A stretch of DNA of 62,797 bases. Origin: PALSA-612 sp046729255. GTDB taxonomy: Bacteria > Actinomycetota > Thermoleophilia > Gaiellales > Gaiellaceae. The stretch spans positions 1 through 62,797 of the forward strand of contig JBKPGF010000031.1 of assembly GCA_046729255.1 (NCBI GenBank), written 5' to 3'. This document shows, one piece after another, positions 8,215 to 17,580 of this stretch (positions are counted from its first letter, which is position 1; each line of letters begins with the position of its first letter). The notes beneath the pieces are model-generated. The model was not told where the DNA came from. It did not search any database and was given only the letters and a program-made list of their open reading frames with translations. Position numbers and translations under genes: made by a program.

Positions 8215-8676
8215 TCACTCCTCGAGGTCGTCGCCCTCGAATGCGCGGATCGTCTTCCGAAACGACTCCGGGACGGGCGCCGCCGTGTGCGTGGCGAGTT
8301 CGACGAGCACGACCGTCTGGTGAGCGGTGACCATGTGGAGGTCGTCCTCCACCCGGTAGGCGGCGCACTCGTACGTGACGCTTGTCCGCCCGATACGCGA
8401 CACCCGGACGAAGACTTCGATCAGGTCGTCGAAGCGCGCGGGCGCGAAGTAGTCGACGGCCAACGCGCGCATCACGAACTCGCGCTTCCGCCGCCTGCCG
8501 CCGAACGTCATGCCGAGGTGGCAGTGGTACTCGACGCGGGCCAGGTCGATGTACGGCATGTACCGGCCGTAGTAGACGATCCCCTGGGCGTCGGAGTCCG
8601 AGAAGCCCACCCGGTCGAGCGCCGAGTACTTGAACGGCGGCTTGCGGTCGGTGGGGCGGCCGAGCTCGAGCGGCAT
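8215..8676 (-). CDS. Acyl-CoA thioesterase, hotdog fold (YbgC/FcbC-like)
   Basis: A 153-residue 4HBT-type thioesterase that would hydrolyse acyl-CoA or acyl-ACP thioesters. The catalytic-loop signature is SDAQGIVYYGRYMPYIDLAR near residues 27-46, with the Asp and Tyr/Tyr-Gly positions of the FcbC/YbgC family, although many members have His where this one has Gln-Gly. The central strands (AVDYFAPARFDDLIEVFVRV) follow the hotdog pattern. The start is supported by a TAGCAT box six bases upstream (8683-8688). The physiological substrate cannot be read from context. Confidence 0.88.
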   Translation of the reverse strand: MPLELGRPTDRKPPFKYSALDRVGFSDSDAQGIVYYGRYMPYIDLARVEYHCHLGMTFGGRRRKREFVMRALAVDYFAPARFDDLIEVFVRVSRIGRTSVTYECAAYRVEDDLHMVTAHQTVVLVELATHTAAPVPESFRKTIRAFEGDDLEE

Positions 8677-8682
8677 CGAGCG

Positions 8683-8688
8683 ATGCTA
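8683..8688 (-). promoter_or_regulatory. -10 box for the thioesterase gene
   Basis: TAGCAT on the minus strand lies six bases before the ATG at 8676, the leaderless configuration that recurs through the window. Confidence 0.5.
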
Positions 8689-8757
8689 ACGCGCGGCGGC
8701 ATTGTTTCACCTGGCACGGGCGGGGTAGGGATCTTCCGTCTCCCCGAGGAGGGTGCT

Positions 8758-10236
8758 ATGCACACACGCATCACGACGCTGGCTGCAGCGATGCTCCTCG
8801 CGCTCGTCGCGGCTGTAGGCGTCTCCGCATCGATCTTCGTGCCCGATCCCATCGTCCAGGTTTCAGGCGCGTCGCCGTTTGCCGGCTGCAACGCCGACGG
8901 CGGGCAACCCGGCATCGTCTACGTGAACAGCGAGGTCGAGCCTTGGCTGGACGTCAATCCGGCGAATCCGGCCAACCTCGGTGGTGCCTGGCAGCAGGAC
9001 CGCTGGAATAACGGCGGGGCTCGTGGGCTCGTCGCGGGCCGGAGCCTGAACGGGGGTTTGACGTGGGCGACGGCGCCGATCCCCGGACTCACGAAGTGCG
9101 CGGGAGGAGCCTATGATCGCGCGACCGATCCGTGGGTGAGCTTCGCTCCCAACGGCGACGCCTACCAACTGGCGCTCGTCTTCAACGCTGCGGACTTCGA
9201 CCACGGCCTGCTCGTCAGCAAGTCGACCGACGGGGGTCTGACCTACGGCGCTCCGCAGTTCGTGATCCGCGACCTGGACGCGAACGTCTTCAACGACAAG
9301 CAGTCGATCACCGCCGATCCGACGAGTGCGGACCGTGTCTACGCGGTCTGGGATCGCCTGGTATTCCCGACGAGCGAGCGGGCGAACGTGATCGCAGGCT
9401 TCGTCACGGCGGCGTTCCGTGGTCCCGCATGGTTCGCGCGGACGACGAATGGCGGCTCTTCGTGGGAGCCGGCGCGGCAGATCTACGATCCGGGCCAGAA
9501 CGACCAGACGATCGGCAACCAGATCGTCGTCCTGGCCGATGGGACGCTCGTCGACATCTTCGACGAGATCCACAACGACAACTCGAAGAAGCAGCGCGGC
9601 TTTAGCGTCCGCGTCATACGGTCGACGGACCACGGAGCGACCTGGTCGGGGTCGATCTTCATCGACCTGCTCGGGACAATCGGTGTCACCGACCCGGAGA
9701 CGGGCGACTCCGTGCGGACCGGGGACATCATCCCGGACATCGCCGTCGCGCCGAACGGCGATCTCTACGCCGTCTGGCAGGACGCTCGTGTGAACGGGGG
9801 TCAGGCGGACGGCGTCGCCCTCTCACGCTCGACGAACGGCGGCCTGACGTGGTCGCCTCGCGTGAAGGTGAACCAGACGCCGACGAACATCCCGATCGGC
9901 AACCAGCAGGCGTTCACGCCTTCCGTGGACGTGGCAGCGGACGGGACTGTCGCCGTCACGTACTACGACTTCCGCAACAACACGCCGGCGGAAGACCTGC
10001 CGACCGACTACTTCATCGTCCACTGCCATGCGGCGTGCAACAACGCTGCGAGCTGGGGCGGCGAGGTCAAGCTGACGAATGTGTCGTTCGACATGCGCCA
10101 GGCGCCGAACGCCGGCGGGTTCTTCACGGGTGACTACGAAGGGCTCGCGTCGGCCGGGAGTGACTTCGGAGCATTCTTCGGGCAGACGCACGGCACCGAC
10201 CCGGGAAGCATCTTCTTCCGACGCGTCGGTCCGTAA
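8758..10236 (+). CDS. Secreted sialidase-like Asp-box (BNR) beta-propeller protein
   Basis: The 492-residue protein has a clear signal peptide (MHTRITTLAAAMLLALVAAV, Ala-rich cleavage region) and at least five Asp-box repeats of the form S-x-D/N-x-G-x-T/S-W/Y: SLNGGLTW, STDGGLTY, TTNGGSSW, STDHGATW and STNGGLTW. These mark an exo-alpha-sialidase-type propeller, but Asp boxes alone do not prove glycosidase activity and I do not see the arginine triad of sialidases clearly. A good ribosome site, GAGGAGGGTG, precedes the ATG, which also begins the signal peptide, so the longer upstream frame is not real. The gene is convergent with the peptidase gene. Confidence 0.82.
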   Translation: MHTRITTLAAAMLLALVAAVGVSASIFVPDPIVQVSGASPFAGCNADGGQPGIVYVNSEVEPWLDVNPANPANLGGAWQQDRWNNGGARGLVAGRSLNGGLTWATAPIPGLTKCAGGAYDRATDPWVSFAPNGDAYQLALVFNAADFDHGLLVSKSTDGGLTYGAPQFVIRDLDANVFNDKQSITADPTSADRVYAVWDRLVFPTSERANVIAGFVTAAFRGPAWFARTTNGGSSWEPARQIYDPGQNDQTIGNQIVVLADGTLVDIFDEIHNDNSKKQRGFSVRVIRSTDHGATWSGSIFIDLLGTIGVTDPETGDSVRTGDIIPDIAVAPNGDLYAVWQDARVNGGQADGVALSRSTNGGLTWSPRVKVNQTPTNIPIGNQQAFTPSVDVAADGTVAVTYYDFRNNTPAEDLPTDYFIVHCHAACNNAASWGGEVKLTNVSFDMRQAPNAGGFFTGDYEGLASAGSDFGAFFGQTHGTDPGSIFFRRVGP

Positions 10237-10255
10237 CTACGCGGCAGCCCGCCGT

Positions 10256-11257
10256 TCAACTGAGACCCATGGCCTGCTTCAGCAGTCCGGGCTCGAGGGC
10301 GTAGACGGTCGCTCCTCCACGGCCGGTCATCGCCTCGGCAGCGAGCAGCGAGTTGACGATCGCCTCCTCCGTCGCCTCGATGACGCCGTAGAACAGGGGG
10401 TCGAGCCGCTCGGGCGGCAGGGGCTCCGGCCTTTCCGTCGGTCTCGTGGAGAACGTCAAAGCGAAGTCGCCACTCGAATGCTCGCCGGCACCGCCCGTTC
10501 GCCCGAGGCCGAGCATCGAACGCAACGCGAGAGCGCGGCACTGGTGAGGGAGCAAAGGAGCATCCGTCGCGACGACGGCGACGATCGAACCGGCACCTTC
10601 TGGCGTTCCCCGGCGGGGAGGCAGCGGAACACGGTCCGGCCCGATGATCCGGCCGACCGGAACTCCTGCGATGGTCAACCGGCGCCGAGCGCCGTGATTC
10701 GTCTGGACGAGTACGCCGACCGTCTGGCCGTCCACGACCCGCGATGCCGTGCCTATGCCGCCCTTGAAGCCGTGACAGATCATCCCCGTTCCGCCGCCGA
10801 CGTTGCCCTCGGCCACGGTGCCGGCGGTGGCCGAGTCGAGCGCCGCCCGCGCGTGCTCGGGTCGCACGTGAAAGCCGTTCACGTCGTTGAGAACGCCGTC
10901 CCACGTCTCGCCCACCACCGGGAGGCTCCATGTGCTGCGGCCGCCGGCCACCGCCGCGGCGATGAGGGCTTCGTGCACCGCACCGACTGCATGCGTGTTC
11001 GTCAGGGCGATCGGCGACGTCAGCAGGCCAGACTCCTCCATCCACTGCAGACCGGTGACCTCGCCGTTGCCGTTGAGCCGGAAGGGTGCTGCGAACGCCG
11101 GAAGGCTCGGCGGCACAACGACGGTGACGCCGGTGCGCACGTCGTCGCCCTCGATGATCGTCGTGTGTCCCACACGGACACCGGGGACATCCGTGATTGC
11201 GTTGAGGGCGCCGGGGTCGAGGTCGCCGATCACGATGTCGAGTTCTCTTAGCCGCAC
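10256..11257 (-). CDS. P1 family peptidase (DmpA-type aminopeptidase)
   Basis: The 333-residue protein belongs to the DmpA/OAT N-terminal nucleophile-like fold, whose members autoprocess and act as aminopeptidases or beta-peptidases. The N-terminal family signature NAITDVPGVRVGHTTI is clear, followed by NTHAVGAVHEAL, the GGGTGMICHGFKGGIG segment, and a C-terminal GEHSSGDFALTFST region where the usual autoprocessing serine lies. The start is the GTG at 11257, six bases after a TAGCAT box. The gene is divergent from the LLM oxidoreductase gene. The natural substrate is unknown. Confidence 0.9.
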   Translation of the reverse strand: MRLRELDIVIGDLDPGALNAITDVPGVRVGHTTIIEGDDVRTGVTVVVPPSLPAFAAPFRLNGNGEVTGLQWMEESGLLTSPIALTNTHAVGAVHEALIAAAVAGGRSTWSLPVVGETWDGVLNDVNGFHVRPEHARAALDSATAGTVAEGNVGGGTGMICHGFKGGIGTASRVVDGQTVGVLVQTNHGARRRLTIAGVPVGRIIGPDRVPLPPRRGTPEGAGSIVAVVATDAPLLPHQCRALALRSMLGLGRTGGAGEHSSGDFALTFSTRPTERPEPLPPERLDPLFYGVIEATEEAIVNSLLAAEAMTGRGGATVYALEPGLLKQAMGLS

Positions 11258-11263
11258 GAGGCA

Positions 11264-11269
11264 ATGCTA
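11264..11269 (-). promoter_or_regulatory. -10 box for the P1 peptidase gene
   Basis: TAGCAT on the minus strand lies six bases before the GTG at 11257. It sits almost back to back with the TAGACT box of the divergent gene (11280-11285). Confidence 0.5.
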
Positions 11270-11279
11270 AGACGGCTCG

Positions 11280-11285
11280 TAGACT
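11280..11285 (+). promoter_or_regulatory. -10 box for the LLM oxidoreductase gene
   Basis: TAGACT lies eight bases before the ATG at 11294. Confidence 0.5.
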
Positions 11286-11293
11286 TGAGTCGC

Positions 11294-12145
11294 ATGAAGG
11301 TGGGCGTCATGCTGCCCGTCGGCGACATGGACGCGGCGAAGGGCTCGTCGGCGACGTGGTCGCACGTGCGCGCCGTGGCCGAAGCCGCGGAGGGCTCCGG
11401 CCTCGACTCCGCGTGGATCGCGGATCACCTGCTTGCGCAGATGCCGGACGGCACCGTCCACGGCATGCAGGACGCCTGGACGCTGCTGACCGCCGTCGCG
11501 GCAGTCACGTCGCGGTTGGAGCTCGGCCCACTCGTTCTCTGCGGCTCGTTCCGCGACCCGAGCGTGATCGCCAAGATGGCCGTCACCTTCGACGAGGTCT
11601 CCGGAGGTCGACTCGTGCTCGGGCTGGGGGCAGGGTGGCATGACCCCGAGTACGAGGCCTTCGGCTTTCCGACCGACCACCGCGTCAGCCGCTTCGCGGA
11701 GGCGCTCGAGATCATCGTGCGACTACTGCGTCGGGAGCAAGTGTCGTTCGCAGGCCGCTATCACCGACTCTCCGAGGCTCGGCTGCTCCCGCCCCCGACG
11801 CGTTCCATTCCGGTCTTGGTGGCGGGGCGGAGGCCCCGCATGCTGCGATTGACGGCCAGCTGGGCCGATGCCTGGAACACGGCGTGGTACGCCGAGCCGA
11901 ACGACAAGCTGCAGGCCGAGCTGGAGGAGTTCGAGCGGGCGCTCGCGGACACAGGACGCCCTACGGACGACGTCCAGCGCACTCTCGGGATCGTCGTCGG
12001 CGAGGATCCGCCCGACACGATCGCGCGGAGGCTCGACACGTGGGCCGGCATCGGATTCGACCATGTCATCGCCGAGGTTGCGCCCATCACGCCCGAATCG
12101 GTCGAGCGGCTCGGGTCAGGCGTGCGGCTGTTCCGCGGCGCCTGA
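11294..12145 (+). CDS. LLM class flavin-dependent (probably F420) oxidoreductase
   Basis: A 283-residue luciferase-like monooxygenase fold protein. The TIM-barrel signatures are the N-terminal MKVGVMLPVGD, SAWIADHLLAQ, TSRLELGPLVLCGSFRDP, KMAVTFDEVSGGRLVLGLGA, GRYHRL, and the C-terminal RLDTWAGIGFDHVIAEVAP. Members of this actinobacterial subgroup usually use coenzyme F420, but FMN cannot be excluded. The ATG at 11294 matches the family N-terminus and the -10 spacing. The 3' end overlaps the convergent phosphomannomutase gene by 30 bases. Confidence 0.88.
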   Translation: MKVGVMLPVGDMDAAKGSSATWSHVRAVAEAAEGSGLDSAWIADHLLAQMPDGTVHGMQDAWTLLTAVAAVTSRLELGPLVLCGSFRDPSVIAKMAVTFDEVSGGRLVLGLGAGWHDPEYEAFGFPTDHRVSRFAEALEIIVRLLRREQVSFAGRYHRLSEARLLPPPTRSIPVLVAGRRPRMLRLTASWADAWNTAWYAEPNDKLQAELEEFERALADTGRPTDDVQRTLGIVVGEDPPDTIARRLDTWAGIGFDHVIAEVAPITPESVERLGSGVRLFRGA

Positions 12146-13477
12146 GATGACCGCGAGCACCTGGTCCCGCTTCTGCTCCATCAGCTTCTGCGTCCGTGCC
12201 TCGAGGTTCAGACGCAACAGCGGCTCGGTGTTCGACGGCCGCACGTTGAAGTGCCAGTCGTCGGCATCGACGGACACGCCGTCGAGGTGTGAGACGCGGC
12301 CCTCGCGACCGAAACGCTCCTTCAGTTCCTGGAGCTTGACCGGCACGTCGGAGACGGTGGAGTTGATCTCGCCGGTGATGAAGTAGCGCTCGCGGAAGGG
12401 GCGAAGGATCTCCGACAGGGGCTTCTCGGCTTGCGACACGCGCTCGAGCATGAGCAGGAACGGTATGACGCCCGAGTCCGCCTGGAAGAAGTCGCGAAAG
12501 TAGTAGTGGCCCGACACCTCGCCCGCGAACACCGCATCCTCCTGTCGCATGCGGTGCTTGATGAACGCGTGGCCGACTCGGTTGACGAGTGGGGCACCGC
12601 CCGCGCGCTCGATGGTCTCGGGGACCGCCCAGCTCGCGCGGACGTCGTAGATCACCTTCCCGGCGGGCTCCTTCGCGAGGATCGACTCGGCGAAAAGGGC
12701 CGTCGCGAAGTCGCCCGGGACGAACTCACCCGTGTCGTCCACGAAGAAGCAACGGTCCGCGTCGCCGTCGAACGCGACACCGAAGTCGGCGCCCTCCTCG
12801 AGCGTCTTGCGCACGATGAACTCGCGGTTCTCGGGCAGCAGCGGGTTCGGCTCGTGGTTCGGGAACGTGCCGTCGGGCTCGAAGAAGCACCGCACGGCAT
12901 CGATCGGGACGCGCTCGAGCACCGGCGGCAGCATCGCGCCCGCCATCCCATTGGCGGCGTCGATGACGACACGCAAGGGCTTGATCGCCCCGGCGTCGAC
13001 GAACGACAGCACGCGCTCGACAAACGCGGGCCACACGTCTGCCTGGGCCACCGCTCCATGACGCTCAGCGTCGCCAAAGCCGGCGAGCGCGCGGTCGCGG
13101 ATCTCGAGCAGGCCCGAGTCGCCGCCCACGGGCAGCGCGCCGCGGCGGACGATCTTCATGCCCGTGTACTCCTTGGGGTTATGCGAGGCGGTGACGGCGA
13201 TGCCGCCTTCGAGGCCGAGCTCGCCGACGGCGCAGTAGAGCATCTCGGTGCCGCCCATCCCGATGTCGACGACGTCGGCGCCGGCATCCACAGCCCCATC
13301 GATCGCGGCTGCCGCCATGGCCGGCGCGGATGCCCGCATGTCGCGACCGACGGCGATCGTCCGGGGCTCGAAGTGCTCGACGTACGCACGCCCGATCGCG
13401 TACGCGCCCACCTCGTCGAGCTCGTCCGGATAGATGCCCCGGACGTCGTACGCCTTGAAAACAGCGGGATTCAGCAC
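12116..13477 (-). CDS. manB: Phosphomannomutase/phosphoglucomutase
   Basis: This 453-residue alpha-D-phosphohexomutase interconverts hexose 1- and 6-phosphates for sugar nucleotide and polysaccharide synthesis. The four expected motifs are present: the phosphoserine loop GGIAVTASHNP (Ser98), the metal loop AFDGDADRCFF (Asp237, 239, 241), the sugar loop GEVSGHYYF, and the phosphate loop RPSNTEPLLRL near the C-terminus. The start is GTG at 13477, six bases after TAGCAT (13484-13489). The call between PMM and PGM cannot be settled from motifs. The 3' end overlaps the LLM gene. Confidence 0.93.
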   Translation of the reverse strand: MLNPAVFKAYDVRGIYPDELDEVGAYAIGRAYVEHFEPRTIAVGRDMRASAPAMAAAAIDGAVDAGADVVDIGMGGTEMLYCAVGELGLEGGIAVTASHNPKEYTGMKIVRRGALPVGGDSGLLEIRDRALAGFGDAERHGAVAQADVWPAFVERVLSFVDAGAIKPLRVVIDAANGMAGAMLPPVLERVPIDAVRCFFEPDGTFPNHEPNPLLPENREFIVRKTLEEGADFGVAFDGDADRCFFVDDTGEFVPGDFATALFAESILAKEPAGKVIYDVRASWAVPETIERAGGAPLVNRVGHAFIKHRMRQEDAVFAGEVSGHYYFRDFFQADSGVIPFLLMLERVSQAEKPLSEILRPFRERYFITGEINSTVSDVPVKLQELKERFGREGRVSHLDGVSVDADDWHFNVRPSNTEPLLRLNLEARTQKLMEQKRDQVLAVISGAAEQPHA

Positions 13478-13483
13478 ACGCTG

Positions 13484-13489
13484 ATGCTA
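13484..13489 (-). promoter_or_regulatory. -10 box for the phosphomannomutase gene
   Basis: TAGCAT on the minus strand, six bases before the GTG at 13477. The divergent cyclase promoter lies about 35 bases away. Confidence 0.5.
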
Positions 13490-13521
13490 TGCAGGAAGCA
13501 CGTGACGCGTGGCGGCGTTCG

Positions 13522-13527
13522 TACACT
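13522..13527 (+). promoter_or_regulatory. -10 box for the cyclase/ATPase gene
   Basis: TACACT lies three bases before ATG 13531 and six before GTG 13534. The usual -10-to-start distance of six favours initiation at the GTG. Confidence 0.5.
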
Positions 13528-13530
13528 TAC

Positions 13531-16470
13531 ATGGTGGCAGGCCACGTAGAACGCAAGCTCGCGACCGTGCTGTTCATCGACATCGTCGATTCGACACAGC
13601 TCGTCACGGGCAGTGACCCCGAGATCGTCCGCCGGCGTGTTGCGGAGTTCTTCGACCGTGTCTCGCATTGCGTCACTGTGCACGGAGGCATCGTCGAGAA
13701 GTTCGCGGGCGACGCAGTTCTTGCCGCGTTTGGGATTCCCCAGGCGCACGAGGACGACGCAGAGCGGGCGGCACGGGCTGCGCTCGGCATGCGGGAGTCC
13801 ATTCGCGAGCTGAGCCTCGAGGTGCGCGTCGGCATCGAGGCCGGCGAGGTGGTGGTCGACCAGGCCGATTCGACGTTCGCCACCGGGGAGGCTGTCAACA
13901 TCGCCGCTCGCCTGCAGCAGGCCGCTATGCCCGGCGAGATCCTCATCGGCCCCACGGCGCACCGGCTTGCCCGAGGCACCCTCCTCGTCGAGGATGCCGG
14001 GCCGCTCGAGCTGAAGGGGATGGGAGCCGCGATGCGCGCCTGGCGCGTGCTCAGCGCGGTCGACGCAGCTCACGTCCATGTCAGCGCGCCGCTCGTCGGC
14101 CGCGAGACCGAGCTGGAGCTGCTCGCGCACACGCACCAGCGGACGCTGCGCGACGGCCGCGCGCACGTGTTCACGATCTACGGCGAGCCGGGCGTCGGCA
14201 AGAGCCGCCTGGTACGCGAGTTCGTCGACTCCGTCGACGGTGCGAGCGTGCTCAAGGGCCGCTGCCTGCCGTACGGCGAGGGTGTCACGTACTGGCCGCT
14301 GGCCGAGATGATCAAGGCGGCGACGGGCATCACCGACGCCGAGCCGCTCGAGGAGGCGTTCGAGTAGCTCCGCGCCTGCTGCGAAGACGATGCCGTTGCC
14401 GACCTGATCGGCCTGGCCTCAGGGTTGCTCGAGGCCGTCGAGGGCGAGCGCAGCCCGCAGGAGATCGCGTGGGCCGCACGCGAGGTTATGAGCACGCTCG
14501 CGGACGTCCAGCCGCTCATCCTCTTCTTCGAGGACATCCACTGGGCGGAAGAGCCCATGCTCGACCTCGTCGAGCACCTCGCCGACTGGGTGCGCGCGCC
14601 GCTGCTCATCCTCTGCCTGGCGCGCCCTGACCTGCTCGACGTCCGTCCGGGCTGGGGCGGAGGGCGCGTGCGGTCGACCGCCATCGAGCTCGAGCCGCTC
14701 TCGGACGAAGAGAGCGAGGAGCTCGTCACGGCCCTGATCTCTGAGCTGGTCGATCCGCCTCCGTTGCCCAAGAGCCTGCTCGACCGGACGGAGGGCAACC
14801 CGCTGTTCGTCGAGGAGACGATTCGCATGCTCATGGAGGGCGGCGACTCCGAGCGCGTCCCCGACACGCTCCAAGCCCTCATCGCGGCCCGCATCGACCA
14901 CCTCGCGCCCGATGCGAAGATCCTCTTGCAGCGGGCGGCGGTCATCGGCCGCGTCTTCTGGCAGGGCGCCATCACGTACATCGCTCCGAGCCTCGACGTC
15001 GAGAGCCTGCTCGACGACCTGCTGCTGCGCGAGTTCGTCCTGCGCGAGGAGCGGTCGTCGATCTCGGGTGAGAAGGCATTCCGCTTCAAGCACATGCTGA
15101 TCAGGGAGGTCGCGTACGCCGGATTGTCGAAGGAGACGCGCGCACGTCAGCACGCCGGATTCGCGGAGTGGATCAAGGAGCGCGCCGGCGACGAGTTGGT
15201 CGAGATCCGCGCGCACCACCTCGATCACGCGGCGCAGCTGCTCGCCGAGCTGGACGGCGCCCCACCCGAGGAGTTGACGCGAGAGGCGGCGGAAACATTG
15301 ACGAGCGCCGGCAAGCGCGCGCTGAACCGCGAGCAGTACAAGTCGGCTCGCAGGCTGCTCGTACGGGCCGTCGAGCTGGAGCCGACGGTCAGGCGGCGCT
15401 ACTACGCGGCGCGGGCAGTGTGGAGGATGGGTGACCTGACCGCCGTCTCTGTGGAGATGGAGAAGGTTCGTGCCGAGGCGGAGACTTCGGGCGACAAGCT
15501 TATGGAGGCGCTCGCGCTGACTGCGCTCTCGGACGCCGCTCTCAAGCAGTCGGGCGACGCGCCGCGCGCCGAGCAACTCATCGACAGGGCGCTCGAGCTC
15601 CAACAGTCGGAAACCGACGTCGATGCCCACTTCGACTCCCTCATTGTCCGAGTCGGTATCGCCGTCGTACGCGGGTCGATGTCTGAGGCTGTGCCGTACA
15701 TGGAGCAGGCGTTCGCCGTGGCCCTGGCCGCCGGTCGGAAGGATCTCCAGACCATCGCCTCGGAGGCGTTGGCTCAGGCTCACATCATCCGGCTCGAGTT
15801 TGACAAGGCGGAGCGCCTCATCGACAAGGCAGTCGAGCTGGCGGATGAGAGCGGTAGCCCGCGCGCACGTGGCCAGGCGATGCTCACGCTCGGCTGGCTC
15901 CACCGCATGCGGAAGAACTACGACACCGCCGAGGCGGCCTACGAGCTGGCGCGAGAGCTATTCGCAGAGATCGGTCACGCCAGCATGCTCTCGGCGACGC
16001 TGTCGCGGCTCGCAGATACCGCGTACGAGAAGGGAGACCTCAAGCACGCGGAGAAGCTCATGCGCGAGTCCATCCGGTTGCTCGTGCCGCTCGGCCAGCA
16101 CCGCGAGCTGGCCGAGTCGCGTGCCGATCTGGGGAGGATCCTCGCCGAGCAGGGGAAGGTCGACGAGGCCGAGCGCCTCGTCGTCGAGGCCCAGGAATAC
16201 CTCCCGGCGGCGGAGCCGCAGCTGCGACTTGTCTTCCTCCGTGCGCACGCGGCTGTGCTCACCGCACAGGAGCGCGAAGACGAGGCGGAAGCCCTCTACC
16301 TCGAGGCGCTCGAGATCTGCGACGACCTCGACTTCCCGGCCTTCGAGGCGTACATGCTCGAGAGCATCGTCCGCTTCTTCGAGGAGACCGGCCGCAACGG
16401 GAAGGCCGCACCCTACGAAGAGCGTCTGGCCGCTCTCGTCCCCGCCGAGAGCGCCGCTGAGATCGCCTGA
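13531..16470 (+). pseudogene. Class III adenylate/guanylate cyclase-ATPase-TPR protein interrupted by an amber stop
   Basis: One reading frame spans 979 codons except for a single TAG at 14365-14367 (codon 279). Before the stop is a class III nucleotidyl cyclase domain: FIDIVDST with metal Asp17, EKFAGDAVLAAFG with Lys57 and Asp61, and EAVNIAARLQ with the transition-state Asn/Arg. An AAA-like ATPase begins at Walker A GEPGVGKS (218-225). After the stop the same frame continues without any shift through the rest of the ATPase (LILFFEDIHWAEEPM as Walker B) and a long run of TPR-like helices. GAG to TAG is one base change. It may be a young pseudogene, a readthrough site or a sequence error. An in-frame TTG at 14425 could restart translation. 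The 3' end overlaps the minus-strand gene at 16413. Confidence 0.85.
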
Positions 16471-17252
16471 TTCGACTCCTCGTCGGGAGACTCGCCGATG
16501 ACGATCGCCGGCCTGTCGAACCGACCGAGCGCGTCACGTAGCGGGTCTGCTCGTAGCGTTCCCTCGCCGTAGGGGACGTGCTTCGTTTCGTTCCGGTTCG
16601 CGAACGCGATGTCCGAGAAGTGGATATGGAAAGGCGCCTCGGGTTCCAGGAGCTCGTCGACGGCCTCGAGAGCGGCCTGGAACGGCTCGACGTCGGTGAA
16701 CTCGCCGTCGCTCGTCGCGTGCAGGTGCGCGAAGTCGAGCACCGGCCGCACCCATTCCGTTCGCCTCGAGATCTCGAGCACGTCGTCGAGCGAGCCGATC
16801 TCCCGTACGCGACCCATCACCTCCACGCCGAAGGGCACGGCGCGATCCTTCCCCTCCAGACGCTCGCGAAGCTCGCCCAGCTGCTCCACGACGGCATCCA
16901 GCGCGTCCTCACGCGAACGGCCGAGCAGGAAGCCCGGGTGGAAGACGACGAGCTCGGCGCCGCACGCCTTGGCGATACCCGCAGAGTGGTCGAGCATGCC
17001 GACCGCCATGTTGAGCTTCTTCCCGCGCTCCGCGTGGCCCATGAAGCCGGCGAGCGGCGCGTGGACGGAGAGCGCGATGTCGTGCTCGCGCGCGAGCTCG
17101 CCGAGCCGAGCCGCAAACTCCCAGTCCATCCAGAACCGCGTCTCGAAGTCGATCTCGCACGCGGTGTAGCCTCGTTCCACGAGGAGCTCGACCGCTTCTT
17201 GCGGTCCCGTCTGGGACGGGACGCGCGCCGGCCCGAAGCGCATGTGCCCCAT
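16413..17252 (-). CDS. nfo: Endonuclease IV-like TIM-barrel protein
   Basis: The 279-residue protein has the AP endonuclease 2/xylose isomerase-like barrel with the ordered metal ligands of endonuclease IV: SVHAPL (His), VVFHPGFL (His), GVEVMGR (Glu), LDFAHLHA (Asp and His), FHIHFSD (His), HVPYGEG (His) and IGESPDE (Glu). Endonuclease IV cleaves DNA at abasic sites. The family also contains sugar isomerases, so the nuclease call is good but not certain. The ATG at 17252 follows a TAGCGT box by seven bases. The 3' end overlaps the cyclase gene by 58 bases. Confidence 0.78.
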   Translation of the reverse strand: MGHMRFGPARVPSQTGPQEAVELLVERGYTACEIDFETRFWMDWEFAARLGELAREHDIALSVHAPLAGFMGHAERGKKLNMAVGMLDHSAGIAKACGAELVVFHPGFLLGRSREDALDAVVEQLGELRERLEGKDRAVPFGVEVMGRVREIGSLDDVLEISRRTEWVRPVLDFAHLHATSDGEFTDVEPFQAALEAVDELLEPEAPFHIHFSDIAFANRNETKHVPYGEGTLRADPLRDALGRFDRPAIVIGESPDEESNQAISAALSAGTRAARRSS

Positions 17253-17310
17253 GTGACGGACGCTACCGCACGCGGTCCACGTCGTCCGACGCTGTTTCTA
17301 CGGTTTTCGC

Positions 17311-17550
17311 ATGGCTAAGAGACCTTCCCGAGTTGACTTGCTCGAGCTCGATATCGACCTCAGGCTCGCCGACCTCTGGCGCGAGATGTCCGAGATCACC
17401 GACTGGAACCTCGAGATCGCGGCAGCGTTCATGCGGGCTGCGTACGGCAAGGGGTACTGCGACGCGCTCTCCGAGGACGACCCAGGGTCCCTGTGCCTCG
17501 ACCACGGGTACCGGCTGCCCGACAAGCGGGACGCTCAACGCTCGGGCTGA
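17311..17550 (+). CDS. Small hypothetical protein
   Basis: The 79-residue product (MAKRPSRVDLLELDIDLRLA...) is probably helical and soluble, with one Cys in GKGYCDALSED and another in SLCLDHGYRLP. The final CLDHGYRLP segment looks like a conserved tail, but I do not recognise the family. A TACGGT box six bases before the ATG suggests a leaderless transcript. It is followed 30 bases later by the ccmE promoter, so it is probably a separate unit. Confidence 0.7.
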   Translation: MAKRPSRVDLLELDIDLRLADLWREMSEITDWNLEIAAAFMRAAYGKGYCDALSEDDPGSLCLDHGYRLPDKRDAQRSG

Positions 17551-17567
17551 TCAGAAGGCCAGCGCGC

Positions 17568-17573
17568 TAGAAT
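17568..17573 (+). promoter_or_regulatory. -10 box for the ccm operon
   Basis: TAGAAT, close to the consensus TANNNT, lies seven bases before the GTG start of ccmE. Confidence 0.55.
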
Positions 17574-17580
17574 CGGTGCC

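Noticed and set aside
12116..12145. 30-bp overlap of convergent LLM and phosphomannomutase genes as evidence of a wrong stop
   Set aside because: Both C-termini read naturally and short convergent overlaps recur here (also 16413-16470), so this fits a compact genome.
14419..15903. 494-codon minus-strand frame opposite the cyclase TPR region
   Set aside because: Antisense shadow of a gene with clear ATPase and TPR pattern on the plus strand.
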